From the NCBI GenBank assembly GCA_021229015.1, contig CM037783.1, positions 59,247,746-59,311,745 of the forward strand: 64,000 nt of DNA, given 5' to 3'. The stretch comes from Solen grandis. Its lineage: Eukaryota; Mollusca; Bivalvia; Adapedonta; Solenidae. Positions 37,086 through 48,069 of this stretch are shown piece by piece. Both the position numbers and the translations under genes were made by a program. Position 1 is the stretch's first letter. Every line of letters begins with the position of its first letter. Below the pieces are notes generated by a model. It was not told the origin of the DNA and ran no database searches. It saw nothing but the letters and a program-made list of their open reading frames with translations.

Positions 37086-37117
<32 letters not shown>
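37086..37117 (+). repeat. (AC)n microsatellite
   Basis: AC run of about 16 units. Confidence 0.95.
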
Positions 37118-37123
<6 letters not shown>

Positions 37124-37546
37124 AAACTAATATCACACTGAAACAAGGTAACGACCGTAAACAGATAAACAAATAAATAAATGTAAAAACATTCAGTCAT
37201 GTTGATTAAATATAAAGTAAATTATGCATTTATACTTAGTGTATGTTATATTTGTCTGTGCTTCTGTGCAAATAACACAGTTTTGTAGACACACGAAGAA
37301 GCATATTAAAATACTTCAGACGACGTGCCATTACAACACCCATCTCATAGTTGAGTAGGCTTAAAAGGAGAACAATTAAAGATTAAAGTCCTTGCGAAAT
37401 TCCATATTATTTGCTTTATTTTCGCGCTCACGGACTGAAACCACATTTGCTTAGGGAAAGATTGGTATAGAGTGATCAGATAAAACAATTCATGAGCAAA
37501 TATTTATAAAAAAAAAACACACACACAAAAAAAAAAACACACAGCA

Positions 37547-37830
37547 ACTCGCCACCGTACTTCGAACCCCGACAGGGTCACTCGGATTTTTTGCGTGAAG
37601 AATCCCTCCAGCTTGTTTACGGTACGTCGGTAGCTCTTACCTGGTACCTTGGTATACCCAGTGTCTTCCTCGACCTCAAACTTCACGCAGTAGTTACCTC
37701 CCCTTACAGTTTCTAAGAGAACGTGCACGGGAGATCACTCTGTGGAGTTTGCGTCGAACTTTTTTTAGCTTGACGTCACTATATTACTGGTATACCGTCT
37801 CGGCGACGATAAACTCAAGCACAACAATAA
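37547..37830 (+). mobile_element. Diverged SINE family 1 copy with an internal insertion
   Basis: A degenerate B box (ACTTCGAACCCC), the conserved body and an ending CGGCGACGATAAACTCAA are recognisable. About 90 bp of foreign sequence (37677 to about 37765) splits the body between the CTTCCTCGACCT segment and the AGCTTGACGTCAC segment. The 5' part of the tRNA head is missing. Confidence 0.75.
37677..37751. mobile_element. Tiny TIR-like insertion inside a SINE
   Basis: The 75-bp piece starts CAAACTTCACGCAG and ends CTCTGTGGAGTTTG, inverted with 11 of 14 matches. It accounts for most of the extra sequence in the SINE at 37.5 kb. A target duplication is not clear. Confidence 0.35.
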
Positions 37831-38621
37831 TATCGAGCAGACATCACAAGATGTATATCCTGCATAATTGACTTCCGAAACCATGCAACAAATAAACAGG
37901 AAGACATGAAAAGGCCATATCACGGATATTAAGCTGAGAGCAGACAAATATTTCACCAAAGAGCTAAAGTGAGAAAATATACACATTTAGCGATATATAA
38001 AGGAAATAAACGGATTGTATGAAAACGTTTTCTACTTCAACATATATAAAATCGGAGTGCCATTCAGGTTTGACAAAGATTATGACATATTTTAGCATTT
38101 ATCTATTATAGCTAGCAAGAGCTGTAAGCGGACACCACGCACGACTATTCGAAATGCTTGTTGGCAAATCAAATGAAATTTATTTCAGTTCTTTTCCTTT
38201 GCATACCCTGTATATAATAGTAGTCAAAAAAGATATACCTCGATAGTCTGATACCCCTGAGTATGTTTATGACGCCTAAAATCAATATCATGCTTATTAC
38301 TGAGACATAAGCATAATAACACTGCCCATGCAAAACATTAACCAAAATATCCAAGTTAGAAAAGGGCCATACTTTGTATTAAATTCAGTCAAGGAGTTAA
38401 TTAGTAATATATTTATCCAAGAGATATCTACCTTGATAACATGATACCTGAACATTTTCATATACATTCAAATCAATACCATGAATGATTATTGAAATAC
38501 ATGTACAAGCTTGATAGTAGCTTGCATGCAAATCTTTTAGTTTGTTTGAGTATGGATGCTTTTTATGAGATGTAAGCATGGGTGTCTAACTTAATAAAAC
38601 TACAAATCCTATATTTCTTAA

Positions 38622-38839
38622 CCCTTTCCCTCATATAGACTCATTTTGACGCCACTCAATAGGTACCACATAAAGCCTGATCTGCAGAAAACCACAGTTA
38701 AACCTTACCAAATTTAATTACAAAATACTTATTTCCAGACCACTGAGGAGCAGCGAACAGCATAAAACCTGATCAGCCTGCGAGTTACTCGCAGGCTGAT
38801 CTGGTTTTATGATGTTCGCATAGGTCTTTTCATGGTATC
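38622..38839 (+). mobile_element. piggyBac-like MITE, copy 3, right end missing
   Basis: The left TTAA (38618-38621) and end CCCTTTCCCTCATA are intact. The body is complete up to TTTCATGGTATC, where the family-2 SINE begins and the last 17 bases or so with the right TTAA are absent. Its hairpin arms begin GCGAACAGCATAAAACC and are nearly perfectly paired over about 67 nt. Confidence 0.85.
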
Positions 38840-39115
38840 AATCTCAAGCTCTCGGACCGAGTAATAAGAGCATCCGAGTCGTAATCGACAGGTCGTAGAC
38901 TCGATCGCATTTCCCCACGTACCGAAGTAGTTAAATGACATTGGTATATCTCCCAAGTATATCGCTCAAGTGTCAGGATAATATGATTTAGTGTGGTATC
39001 ATGCCACATGTCTACGGTGTGACATCGCTATGTGGTAGCACTATATATGTCTTATATTGACAAAGTCCCCAAATGACTGAAATACTGTTGGTGGGACAAT
39101 AAACTACGACAACAA
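38840..39115 (+). mobile_element. SINE family 2, nearly full length but diverged
   Basis: A degraded tRNA head (GAGTAATAAGAGCATCCGAG, then GTAGACTCGATCG) precedes the family-2 body (AAGTGTCAGGATAATATG, GTGTGGTATCATGCCACAT) and the TGACTGAAATACTGTTGG end. Its 5' end abuts the MITE copy at 38622-38839, which is missing its right terminal repeat. No target-site duplication was found. Confidence 0.75.
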
Positions 39116-40179
39116 AGCTGTTGAAAGTATGTATACCAGTATTCAATCAAGCATGGTTGAAAGAGAGGGTTATTTCACCTTAATAAAACATCGTATCTCC
39201 ATGACAACCTTTGAATACTATTCAAAAACTAAATGATCATATAATTACTTCATACAGAATAAAGTAAATGCTCATGATTCTCAGATTACCTCTGCATATC
39301 AAGTTTCAAACACCGAGACAATGCTTGTCAAGCTGAATATCTATTTCTGAGAGGACTCCTTTGTTATACAACAACAGTGTTAAAGGTATAAAAGAAGAAA
39401 CTTAATTCAAACATAGGCTTGTTTCTCTTTAAAAATCAAGTATCGGTTATACATTTCAAGAATGAAACAAAAGAGTTAGCTATAACAAAGATATTCGACG
39501 TTGGTTGAATTATCTCAAATAGAATATGATCAAGTATTTGGACCACATAGGTTGATATTATCATCTACAAACATCCAATGTAATAGCCTTATTTCCTTCT
39601 GCCAGTCATCATACTATGCGACATTGCATTAGATGATTTTAGTTCTAACTGTATCTTACCTTAAATGCAACTATAACGAAAAATATTTTCAGTTTTGAAA
39701 TTATCATTATTTTTACATATATACATAGAAAGAGAGATATAGAGCAATTCGCTAGAAAAAAAAGTCAAAGAAATACATGTAGCCTTTAGTAGCGCCACAA
39801 AAGTATCACATTCGGTAAATAGCTACTAATAGCTAGTGTTATTTGTTATATACCACCGGCTTTTAAATAAAAGTTTGTATTGTGTATCTTTCTTCTTTTG
39901 AACGTAACTATTTTTGCTCGGTGTCTCATTATCTTACCAATGAAATGACGATACTTATTCATTCGTGACGAATAACATTGCTGTTTTGTACATTTGATAG
40001 ATCTGTTAAGCTACATTAAAAATATATAGATGTAGTAGACATTGTTAAAATCCATATTAAATAATCATCAACGGTATACGACCCAAAGAGGCCTCCATAG
40101 TGTTAATTAAAAGCTTAACTGGACTACAGGTCATATAATACGAAATATTACGACATTGTTTTGATATTGATATTTATAT

Positions 40180-40357
40180 ATATTTATATGATGTTTTATG
40201 TGATTTACATGTTACATGATCGTTTACACTGCTTGTTTACACTTTTCGTTTGTTCATCTCCGTCATGTTTTGTACAATTTATGTATTATGTTTTGCCGCA
40301 TGGGTCGTACGACCTTCTGGCTTATGATGAATAAAACTTTCAAAACTTTCAAAACTT
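40180..40357 (+). repeat. Possible 3' end of a LINE-like element
   Basis: The stretch ends in ATGATGAATAAAACTTTC followed by a short tandem repeat of CAAAACTTT. A polyadenylation-like AATAAA with a short reiterated tail is typical of some LINE 3' termini. No coding remnant is visible upstream. Confidence 0.25.
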
Positions 40358-41175
40358 TATAATGTTAATTGTAAAAATAATTAAAGAGTATTGGTATAAT
40401 TTGCGGTTTGTTGAATTCATGTTGGCCTGAGTCAATATCAAAGTTATATCACATTAAAATGCTCCGAACCTTGGAAAATTAATCTATTGGAAAAGGTATG
40501 TAGTATATATTGTTAATATCCAGATTAATTAAAACTACACTCATTTTTACATCAATAATGAAACTAATTCAAATAATTCAAGATTATTCTTAATTTCCTA
40601 TCTGTTGAAAGCATAATCTTTTACTTTGATTTAATATGGTTATAATTTCACATTATCAAAATAAAAAATAAAATTGCTTACGAACCTTTAAAAAGTAATT
40701 AGACAATCTACAAAATATACTGGAAGAAAGGAGACCGTTTGTCGGTACATCTGGTGCAGTGGTTTACTTTCAAGGTGCAGATTACACTTTTTACTTTTCC
40801 GATTCTGAATACTTTTTATTTGAAATTGCAAATAAACTTGCAGTTGCGCCCTGTTTCTCTGTATATGTAACGGAAATTGCAACGCACGTGTATAAACACT
40901 TTCAAACCATACCTGCTCTGATGTAATGCAAGGGAGAGTTCGAAATGTACAGTCGTCTATCTGACATGAAATAAAACTCTTTCTTCCATAAGGTAATCTA
41001 ATTCCTCTCTTGAACGCTTTTTAAACTTTTGTATCACTTTTAAAACAGACATTAATCTCATAACAGTTTAATACAGGCGCAACTTTCACATCTTTTACAG
41101 AATGATTTAACTTGTAGACAAAGCTGTTAAAAACCAAGACAGAAGCTCATTTAAATAATTTGAGGATTTGTATAT

Positions 41176-41385
41176 CTATTCCCTCTGACGTGTCAGGATC
41201 ATGATTGTCTTGGTAGTTTGCACGTGCGATGTTGATGAAGTACCGGACTCATAGCAGGCTTTATCCGAATGAAATGATTCACCTATGTAATCTGGGCTAG
41301 GTTCCAGGTCGGTCCGACGTTGTATGTCAAAGGGTATCAATTTATACCCTTTGGTAGCCCGTTCGAAGATAATGCACACGCCCAA
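41176..41385 (-). CDS. Unrecognised open frame of 69 codons, possible exon
   Basis: This frame is less AT-rich than its neighbourhood and encodes a polar peptide (for example DLEPSPDYIGESFHSDKAC) ending in TRQRE. No domain is recognised. A small inverted repeat, AAAGGGTAT/ATACCCTTT with a 6-base loop (about 41334-41357), lies inside it and is more like a repeat than a gene. It is on the same strand as the RGK gene and downstream of its first exon, but shows no G-domain motif. Confidence 0.15.
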   Translation of the reverse strand: MGVCIIFERATKGYKLIPFDIQRRTDLEPSPDYIGESFHSDKACYESGTSSTSHVQTTKTIMILTRQRE

Positions 41386-41604
41386 TCAGTGTCAGATATA
41401 TGTTCATCAAGTTTTAACGTTTTTATTTTCTGTAGACTAGATATGCTGTTCCAAAAATTTAAAATTATTTGAATTTCCATTTAAGGATAGTTTGCCTCGA
41501 TATCAAAATTGTTCTCACAACACTTGTCTTACTTTTATTAATTTTATAAAACATTTGCGAATCAGGACAACCATGTTGAATAAGCAAAATGACGAACAGA
41601 TCCT

Positions 41605-42365
41605 TGAATCGCTTGATTTAGTTAAGATTCTTAAATTGTTTCGCTTATGAAGTGAATCTTCTTAGATCGCTTGCCTGAGGTAAATGTCCTCAGATTTCTT
41701 GGCTCATGAAATTAAATTCTAAGATTGCTTCACTCATGAAGTAAAGAATCTTAAATTGCTTCGCTTATGAAGTCAAGATTCTTAAATTGCTTGGACTTTG
41801 AAGTAAGATCCTAAAATTACTTGACTCATGAAGTTAGGTTCTTAAACTGGTGGGTTCAAAAAGTTTGATTCTCAAATTGATGGGATCATGAAGTTTGATT
41901 CTTAAATTGCTGGGTTCAAGAAGTTTGATTCTCAAATTGCTGGGATCATGAAGTTTTGTTCTTAAATTGCTGGGTTCATGAAGTTTGATTCTCAAATTTC
42001 TGGGATCATGAAGTTTTGTTCTTAAATTGCTGGGTTCATGAAGTTTGATTCTTAAATTGCTGGGTTCAAGAAGTTTGATTCTCAAATTGCTGGGATCATG
42101 AAGTTTGATCTATGCTGGTTCAAGAAGTTTGATTCTCAAATTTCTGGGATCATGAAGTTTTGTTCTTAAATTGATGGGTTCATGAAGTTTGATTATCAAA
42201 TTTCCTGTTTCACGAAGTAAAGATTATTAAATTGCTTGTTTTATATAATTAGATTCTTAAATTGATTTATTCATATTGTTAGATTCCTAAATTACTATGT
42301 CTCATGAAGTTAGATTCCTAATTTGCTTGGCTCATTAAATTGCTTTACTCTTGGAGGTTATATTT
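41605..42365 (+). repeat. 30-bp minisatellite, core of about 12-13 units
   Basis: Units read GGGTTCATGAAGTTTGATTC followed by TCAAATTGCT, alternating with a GGGATCATGAAGTTTTGTTC form, so part of the array has a 60-bp higher-order period. The core 41838-42215 is regular and the flanks are diverged. Because the unit is divisible by three, one minus frame stays open for 83 codons as a repeating 10-residue peptide. I regard that as a consequence of the period, not as a gene. Confidence 0.85.
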
Positions 42366-44422
42366 TCATTTTTGTTTTCATTTCTTATGAATAAATAGAT
42401 CAGAGAGAAAATATTCTGAAGGAATACAAATTATCTAAACTGTATTTTGCTAATTACCAGTACAGATATTCAATCATCATACTCACGTTTTGGTATCATG
42501 ATTACACCGATGACCACCATTTTCTATCGAGTGGTCAATATATATTTTTCGAGTTTTAATTTACAGATTGGCAAGTTTGTACCTAATAAGTCTGTACATT
42601 TTATATTCATTTAAAACCAAGTTTTTTTTTTTTTCAAAAACGATGTAAAGGCTAAATGAGAAACAATTAAACATGTCCAGATAACCCAACGGTGCTCCTT
42701 TCAAGCGGGAAAATAAGTAATGCGATACAAATGCATTGCACTGTTTTTATGTGTGGAATTAACTTTCTCATTGTACGAGGAATACACTGATCTCGCTTTA
42801 CCTCATGATTTTTAATAACTTTATTTTTTTTCTTGATATTCGATACTAATAGCAATTATTCTCAAAACATTGCTGAATTTAAGGAAAAATTTCATATGAC
42901 CTTTTATTACAATAGGAAACAAAAATAAAAAGATCCTAATAATGTAGACGAACTCCATTATATGCTGATAACTATACATACAAACCTAGGTCTATGTAAA
43001 GCAAATGTCAACCATTGTCAATATACTTAATGCACCAGAGGAATGTCAACGCATTACTTTTAATTATGCGAGATGTTGTTATTGTTTAATTTTGTATTTT
43101 AATAACTGTTTCGATATGGAATACGAGTAGCTTATGTTTATTTTTGTTTTGTTTTGTTGCTGTTCATAACGTACTCTAATAAAATTGTGAAATTTCATTT
43201 TCAGATGCATGTATGAATCTGTTATATAACTCATAACTTAAATGACGATGTACGCATATTCATGTATATATTTGAATAAGGCTTCAGTTTATATTCGTTT
43301 GTTGACGAGATTTTCATAAAACTTTTCACGCTCACACTTTTTCCAAATGATCAGACCAACTTGGAATAACACCATAACAAATGACAATATGTCTTTATCC
43401 CATGATCAAGTTCATTTCTCTCTATTGCCAAGTATTTCATGAATTGTTAGACCAAATTTGCGATAAATCATATTTGAATCACCTGTTTCAAGGGTGTTAC
43501 AAATGTATAATGTGAACAGAATTTTAAAGAGCTATGCTCCCCATTTCCATTGACATCTAATATAGACATTTGAAAACATGGCTTTATTAGCATGGTCACA
43601 TACGAAATTGGTAGATGTATAAAACTGTTTCATTTGGTTTAGATGTATGAGTTGAAGAAACTCAATTTGAGATATTTCGTGAAACGTAGGACGGTCCTTA
43701 CTCGCTCTGGGGTAAGAAGAGAACTGACCCGAATCCGACTCTCCGCTGTTGAACCTCGACATTTACAGCAATAACGATAATATATAGGGACTTGTTAGGA
43801 TCATCATCAAACTATAACATATTGCTGGTGACTTACAAACACTGATCATCCTAATTTGTGCATAAATAGTTTGTAAGAGGGCTGCGAGACATTTTCAGAC
43901 TTGAGATGATTGTATCGCACTTTTTTTAAGCCGTTCTATCCCTGATTAGCTGATACGGCTACAGCCGTCTATACATCCTAAAATCCCCATTATTTTATAA
44001 ATTACCATCAAAATACCAAATCAATGGCAACAATACTATAGGGGAATACATCTATAGAAAGCAAAGGGATTTGCTAATTGACTGCTATTTGTCTGAACAC
44101 TGCATCGCTAACTGGCATAAATTGAAAGTTGAGGAGGCAATTATTTTGACCAGTGACAAGCAATGGCTAGACACAATGTGAACATGCTGGCTGTATTATC
44201 TGTAAAAGAAAGCAGGATAGACACAGGTACAAGTCAAAACGCAAATGTATCATTCTAAACTACATGAATAATACTTCAGATACATTGATAACTTTCATGA
44301 TCAATTCTTTAACAAACGTCAAAAGTAAAATATGATAATGATAAAATGAAAGTAACAATATATATTGTTTAAAATGATGTGAATGATATTACAAGGCTGT
44401 GATATAATTAAGATTTACTCAC
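42366..44422. other. Probable first intron of the RGK gene, start of
   Basis: Lies directly downstream (minus strand) of the RGK donor. No downstream G-domain motif such as a DxxG or NKxD box was seen by eye. The possible small exon at 43.68-43.76 kb falls in it. Confidence 0.45.
43679..43762 (-). CDS. Possible small first exon, unrecognised
   Basis: An ATG-initiated minus-strand stretch beginning MSRFNSGESDSGQFSS is clearly more GC-rich than its surroundings. It runs into a donor-like CGA|GTAAGG about 65 bases after the ATG. Beyond that point the open frame becomes AT-rich and unconvincing, as if intronic. It lies about 0.7 kb downstream of the RGK exon on the same strand, so it could be an alternative first exon or an exon of another gene. 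I do not recognise the peptide, and chance is a real alternative. Confidence 0.2.
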
Positions 44423-44424
44423 AG
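44415..44424 (-). other. Splice donor ending the RGK exon
   Basis: Read on the minus strand the sequence is ATC T|GTGAGTAA, a strong match to the metazoan 5' splice site. Without splicing the frame reads only two more residues before a stop, in the middle of a G domain. That makes splicing far more likely than a truncated protein. The exact junction (exon ends at 44423) is inferred. Confidence 0.75.
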
Positions 44425-45158
44425 ATGTTGAAATCGGCATTACCGAGGAATTCCGAGGTCATGAATTGGTCAATAAGACAAGATTTCCCAACCCCTGGGC
44501 CACCAATCATCATCACCTTAAAGTAATGATGCACCTGCGCGTCCTGTGTTACAACTTTCACACACTTTTTGTCGCCTGCTTCTGAAACTACACTTCCGGT
44601 ATCTTTATCCAAATCATCCTTGACCATATCCCCATTAAGATTTACAGTATAGCCACAGTACGCGTTATTTTTCTTAGTTTTAAAAGAATCACCACGATTT
44701 ACTAAACCTTTAGATGTAGTTTTGAAGGATCGAACTCGCCTCAAAGGCTCGCCCGTTCCACGTCTTTCTTTGCGTTCTCGGAATGAACGCGCTCGCCGCA
44801 TGCTTGCAGTTTCGATTTCAGGCGTTTCGGAATCACTAGCATCAGGCTCCTTCATGTTTGTTTCAAACTTCGGTACAGACAGAAAGTTTTCAATCAAATT
44901 ATGATCCACAGAAGGTAGACTCGTTCGTCTGCTAGAAAACTCATTTGATGTGACACGTTCCTCAGACTGCAATGCATTTCCTTGCATCGAATAAGCACGC
45001 GGGCGTCTGTTGGGGGAGATTCTCCATTCCAAGCGATATCCAAAACTTTCTGGTTCACCCGTCCTACGACTGATACCAAATGAAACCCCAGAGTTCCCTT
45101 CACTCTTCGTAGACCGTTTGTCGTTTCCTCTCTCATGAATATTATTGGCTGTTGTCAT
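44423..45158 (-). CDS. RGK-family small GTPase, first coding exon (partial)
   Basis: The exon encodes 245 complete codons plus one base, so it ends in phase 1. Residues 1-210 are a low-complexity, basic and serine-rich extension. It has repeated Arg-Arg-x-Ser-like sites: RRPRAYS at 51-57, RRTSLP at 77-82 (a mode-1 14-3-3-like site), RRARSF at 121-126 and RRVRSF at 140-145. At 212-240 the G domain starts with a beta strand, the P-loop GGPGVGKS (219-226) and QFMTSEFLGN. The FMTSE stretch after the P-loop is what I recall from invertebrate RGK proteins (Rad/Gem/Rem/Kir), which bind voltage-gated calcium-channel beta subunits at the plasma membrane; the channel role here is inferred from the family. 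The long N-terminal extension also fits. The ATG at 45158 is the first Met after an in-frame stop at 45222-45224. G2-G5 are missing because the exon stops at a GT donor. A divergent Ras-like GTPase is the main alternative. Confidence 0.85.
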
Positions 45159-45160
45159 AA

Positions 45161-45200
45161 TGCGCCGACTGCTGAAATGTATATTTATATATCCAACACA
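45161..45200 (-). other. Candidate 3' splice site upstream of the RGK start codon
   Basis: On the minus strand an AT-rich stretch ends in ACATTTCAG followed directly by CAG, a NAGNAG-type tandem acceptor, 13 bases before the ATG. If used, the coding exon starts near 45171 and the mRNA has a separate 5'-UTR exon at higher coordinates. The pyrimidine tract is weak. Confidence 0.4.
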
Positions 45201-47546
45201 GCTATCTGTTTTGTAATGTCCTTAATCATTAATGACCTCGCATACTGCAAGTGTTAGTTTTACTGCTCCTATGGGAGAACTTAAAAGTATTGCTGTCTTG
45301 CTTTATGTCTCATATTTCGCGCTTGTTTCTCTCAGTTGATTATTTGTCTGAACTACTGCGTCTATAAAAGCCAGAGTGCTGAAAAAAGTAGAAACCAGCA
45401 GATAAACTTCAATCTAAAACCCCTACATTACCACTTTGACGTTCATTCAAATATTTGCATATTTGTTTTTTATTCCCGGGCAATATAGTGTTTTAGCGCG
45501 CCGTATGAGCTATTTTTGTAATCTCATCGTTTTTCACTTCAGCTTCCCAGTAGTAAATCGTGAACGAAGTAGTACCGAAAAGTAATTGAGCGCGATTGAT
45601 TTTCGATAGCAGCTTTCTCAAACAACAGTCTCCTTGTGTTAGGCATCCTCAGCGTGATCGGCCAGATGTTTCCCTGGCAGAATATGTCAATAATACGACA
45701 TCTACATTAATCATTCTTCTAAATGTTTTTGTTCTTTATTTATACATCTTCATAGAAATATTGTCTTTTCATGTATGCTTTTCAAAGAAGGTTCTTTGAT
45801 GTATTTAAATGCCATTAAATGTCACGACACTGGCTTCCTTTTGTATTTGTTTAATAAAGTATTTTATTAATATGATTTAAAAATAAAAAAAAAGGCTTAC
45901 TTATACTTTTTCGACAATTTGTCATTATAATAATTGTGTATCGTGTACGTTAAACACTATTCATAAAACTACTAGGTGTTTTGGTTTTGTATCAAAATGC
46001 GTTTACGAAAATAGAGTGTTTCCTACACATGCAAAGTTCATTTGTCAAGAAATCAAGACTTCACCAATATTAACGAGGAAGAGTAGAAAAAGACCCCTTT
46101 TAATTTCTATCGATCATATGTGAACGAATTGCTATAACAGCGCATGCGCAAGTTAATATAAGCGCGCGGAAACGTTTTTGAGAAGACAAAATGTCGCCAC
46201 TCTCCTAATTTCCTTTCGAAACCTACTTGGATAAATCTATGCATTGCAAAGTTAACAATTTATATGTGCATTATGTTTGTTGCTTAAAAATGACTTTCGC
46301 AAGATTTTATGATAATGTTGTCACTTAGATTTCTCCTTCCATTATCTTAGTCTTGCGTTTTGGTCTCAAGTAAATATATGTTTTACCTTGGTAAGTAAGC
46401 ACACCATATCCAAACCCTATTGAACAGTCAGATTTACAGCTACAGATAACAAAATGGGGTGATTCACGTGCACACAAAGTCAGTTGATTGTCTCGTGTTT
46501 GTATATAGTCATAGAACTACCAAAATCTCAACCTTCTCCGCATTGAAACACGTGCGCGGGGTGATAGAGGACGCTATTTTCTTTGAAACTCATCCTTTTA
46601 TATGTTTTTGCCTGTATTAACTCATCCCTGCTTACATTAACGATATATGTCCGAAGATGGTATCAATATTTCTTAACATCTTCCCTATTAAGCAATCAAC
46701 TGCTGCTATCTCTTGTCATATATATATCGACATATACTCGTATTGACGTAACTGTCATACATCAAAGATTCGAAATACAAATAAACACATGTATAAGTAC
46801 GTATTTGGACTGATAGGGCAGGTCGAAAGAAATGTTGACGACACGGCGTCTTCTTATTCCTTGAGCAGACGGGATTAAACTTTATTATTTGAATTCTCCA
46901 TTTTATCAGATCAAGGACGCGGACCACAGCGTGTTATTCCTTATTTGGTTGCAATGTACAAAATGTGTGTGTGTGTTTTCTTCTATTCAGATAAACGCAC
47001 AACTTCAACAGAAATACAAACACTATCAGAACATTATTAATGTTTCCGATTTATGGTGGTTTTTGACAGATGTATTTAGTTTTATTGCCTTCTTAACACG
47101 TAGTTAATGTAATTAAATAATTAATTGTCCTTCTAGACAAATCTCGAGGCTTTAGACCAGAATTAAATCTACTAACGCTTCTTTAATATCCATTTCGTGA
47201 TGTAAATTAGGCTAATAGTTCCCCTATAATATTGTCAATAATGTAGCGTTGCTTGACAGAGTTCAATGACCTAGCAGCAGTGTCTATTACCAAGTGAGCA
47301 TTGTTTCGTTTAAATCAATTAGCTTACATCACTTGGGAAATAAAATCTAACAACTCATGCTAATCTCTCTTGATGGTTACTTGGTTGGACCAGTACTTTA
47401 TGCCTGGGAAGAAAATAGTGCACCCTAAAGAGTTCCGCAGTCATATACATTACTACGGCGCCCTCTCGAAATTTCATGTTTAATTGTTGACTTCCTTGTT
47501 TGAGTAATGCAAAAAAAACCATCGCAACTTGAGTAAGTATTGTCAA
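45201..47546. other. 5' flank of the RGK gene, no other gene recognised
   Basis: Frames at 45596, 46583, 46706 and 46889 are short and AT-rich. The CpG-rich patch at 46.14-46.18 kb is the only promoter-like spot. Confidence 0.5.
46136..46180 (-). promoter_or_regulatory. CpG-rich patch with NRF-1-like site, possible promoter of the RGK gene
   Basis: GCGCATGCGC at 46140-46149 matches the NRF-1 palindrome, and an AGCGCGCGG stretch lies 12 bp away. CpG is otherwise rare here, so the local cluster stands out. It is about 1 kb upstream of the RGK exon in transcription direction, which would suit a spliced 5'-UTR exon. No TATA box or transcript supports it. Confidence 0.3.
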
Positions 47547-47550
47547 TTAA

Positions 47551-48069
47551 GGTATTCCCATCCTAATAGCCATATTTCATATCTTGCCACTAGATGGTTA
47601 TATTTCTATGAAATTTTGTCAATTTGAAGACATTCAAAAATAAAAATATTTCACCAAGAGTTTTTTCAAGTTTTATCTAATTTGGGGGAGATAATCCGCA
47701 TATAAGTTAACATTGAAGCCTATGGAAAATATGTATTTTCTATGAATATAAAACACTGAATTTGATTTATGAGAAAAACTCATGGTAGAAAGATGCATTT
47801 TATGATTTTGTATCAATTTCCATGAAAAAATCTAAACTTTACCACAATAAAATGGAGAAAAACACCTTTTTTTAGTTTTCAGGGGAGATAACTCATGGCA
47901 ACAAAATAATTGAGGGGAGGTAATAAAAGAACTTCTGTCACTTATCATTACATGTTAATTTGCCCCTAAGATTACCATTGTTTATCACTTTAAAAACTTA
48001 TATACATGTGTATTGTTAAGTTATATGCATGGCTTTGATGAAATTGATCGCTATTAGGATGGGAATACC
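47551..48069. mobile_element. TIR element, family T1 copy B, flanked by TTAA
   Basis: The ends GGTATTCCCATCCTAATAGC and its reverse complement are perfect over 20 bp. TTAA lies on both outer sides (47547-47550 and 48070-48073), consistent with a TTAA-targeting transposase. The body shares ordered blocks with copy A at 25.6 kb and is about 80 bp longer. Confidence 0.8.

Larger units (their letters stand above)
34596..37546. other. No gene recognised apart from simple repeats
   Basis: The frame 34957-35160 runs into an AG microsatellite. There is nothing else with coding character. Confidence 0.55.
39116..41604. other. No firm gene
   Basis: Contains the possible LINE 3' tail at 40.2-40.4 kb and the doubtful open frame at 41.2-41.4 kb. 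Otherwise AT-rich. If the RGK gene continues on the minus strand, this could be intron. Confidence 0.45.

Noticed and set aside
41838..42215. CRISPR array or repeat-protein gene
   Set aside because: Units are contiguous with no spacers, and the organism is eukaryotic. The open frame follows from a period divisible by three.
44722..45136. Open frames of 60 and 80 codons overlapping the RGK exon on the opposite strand and in another minus frame
   Set aside because: They are shadows of the real coding frame, with no independent start context or domain.
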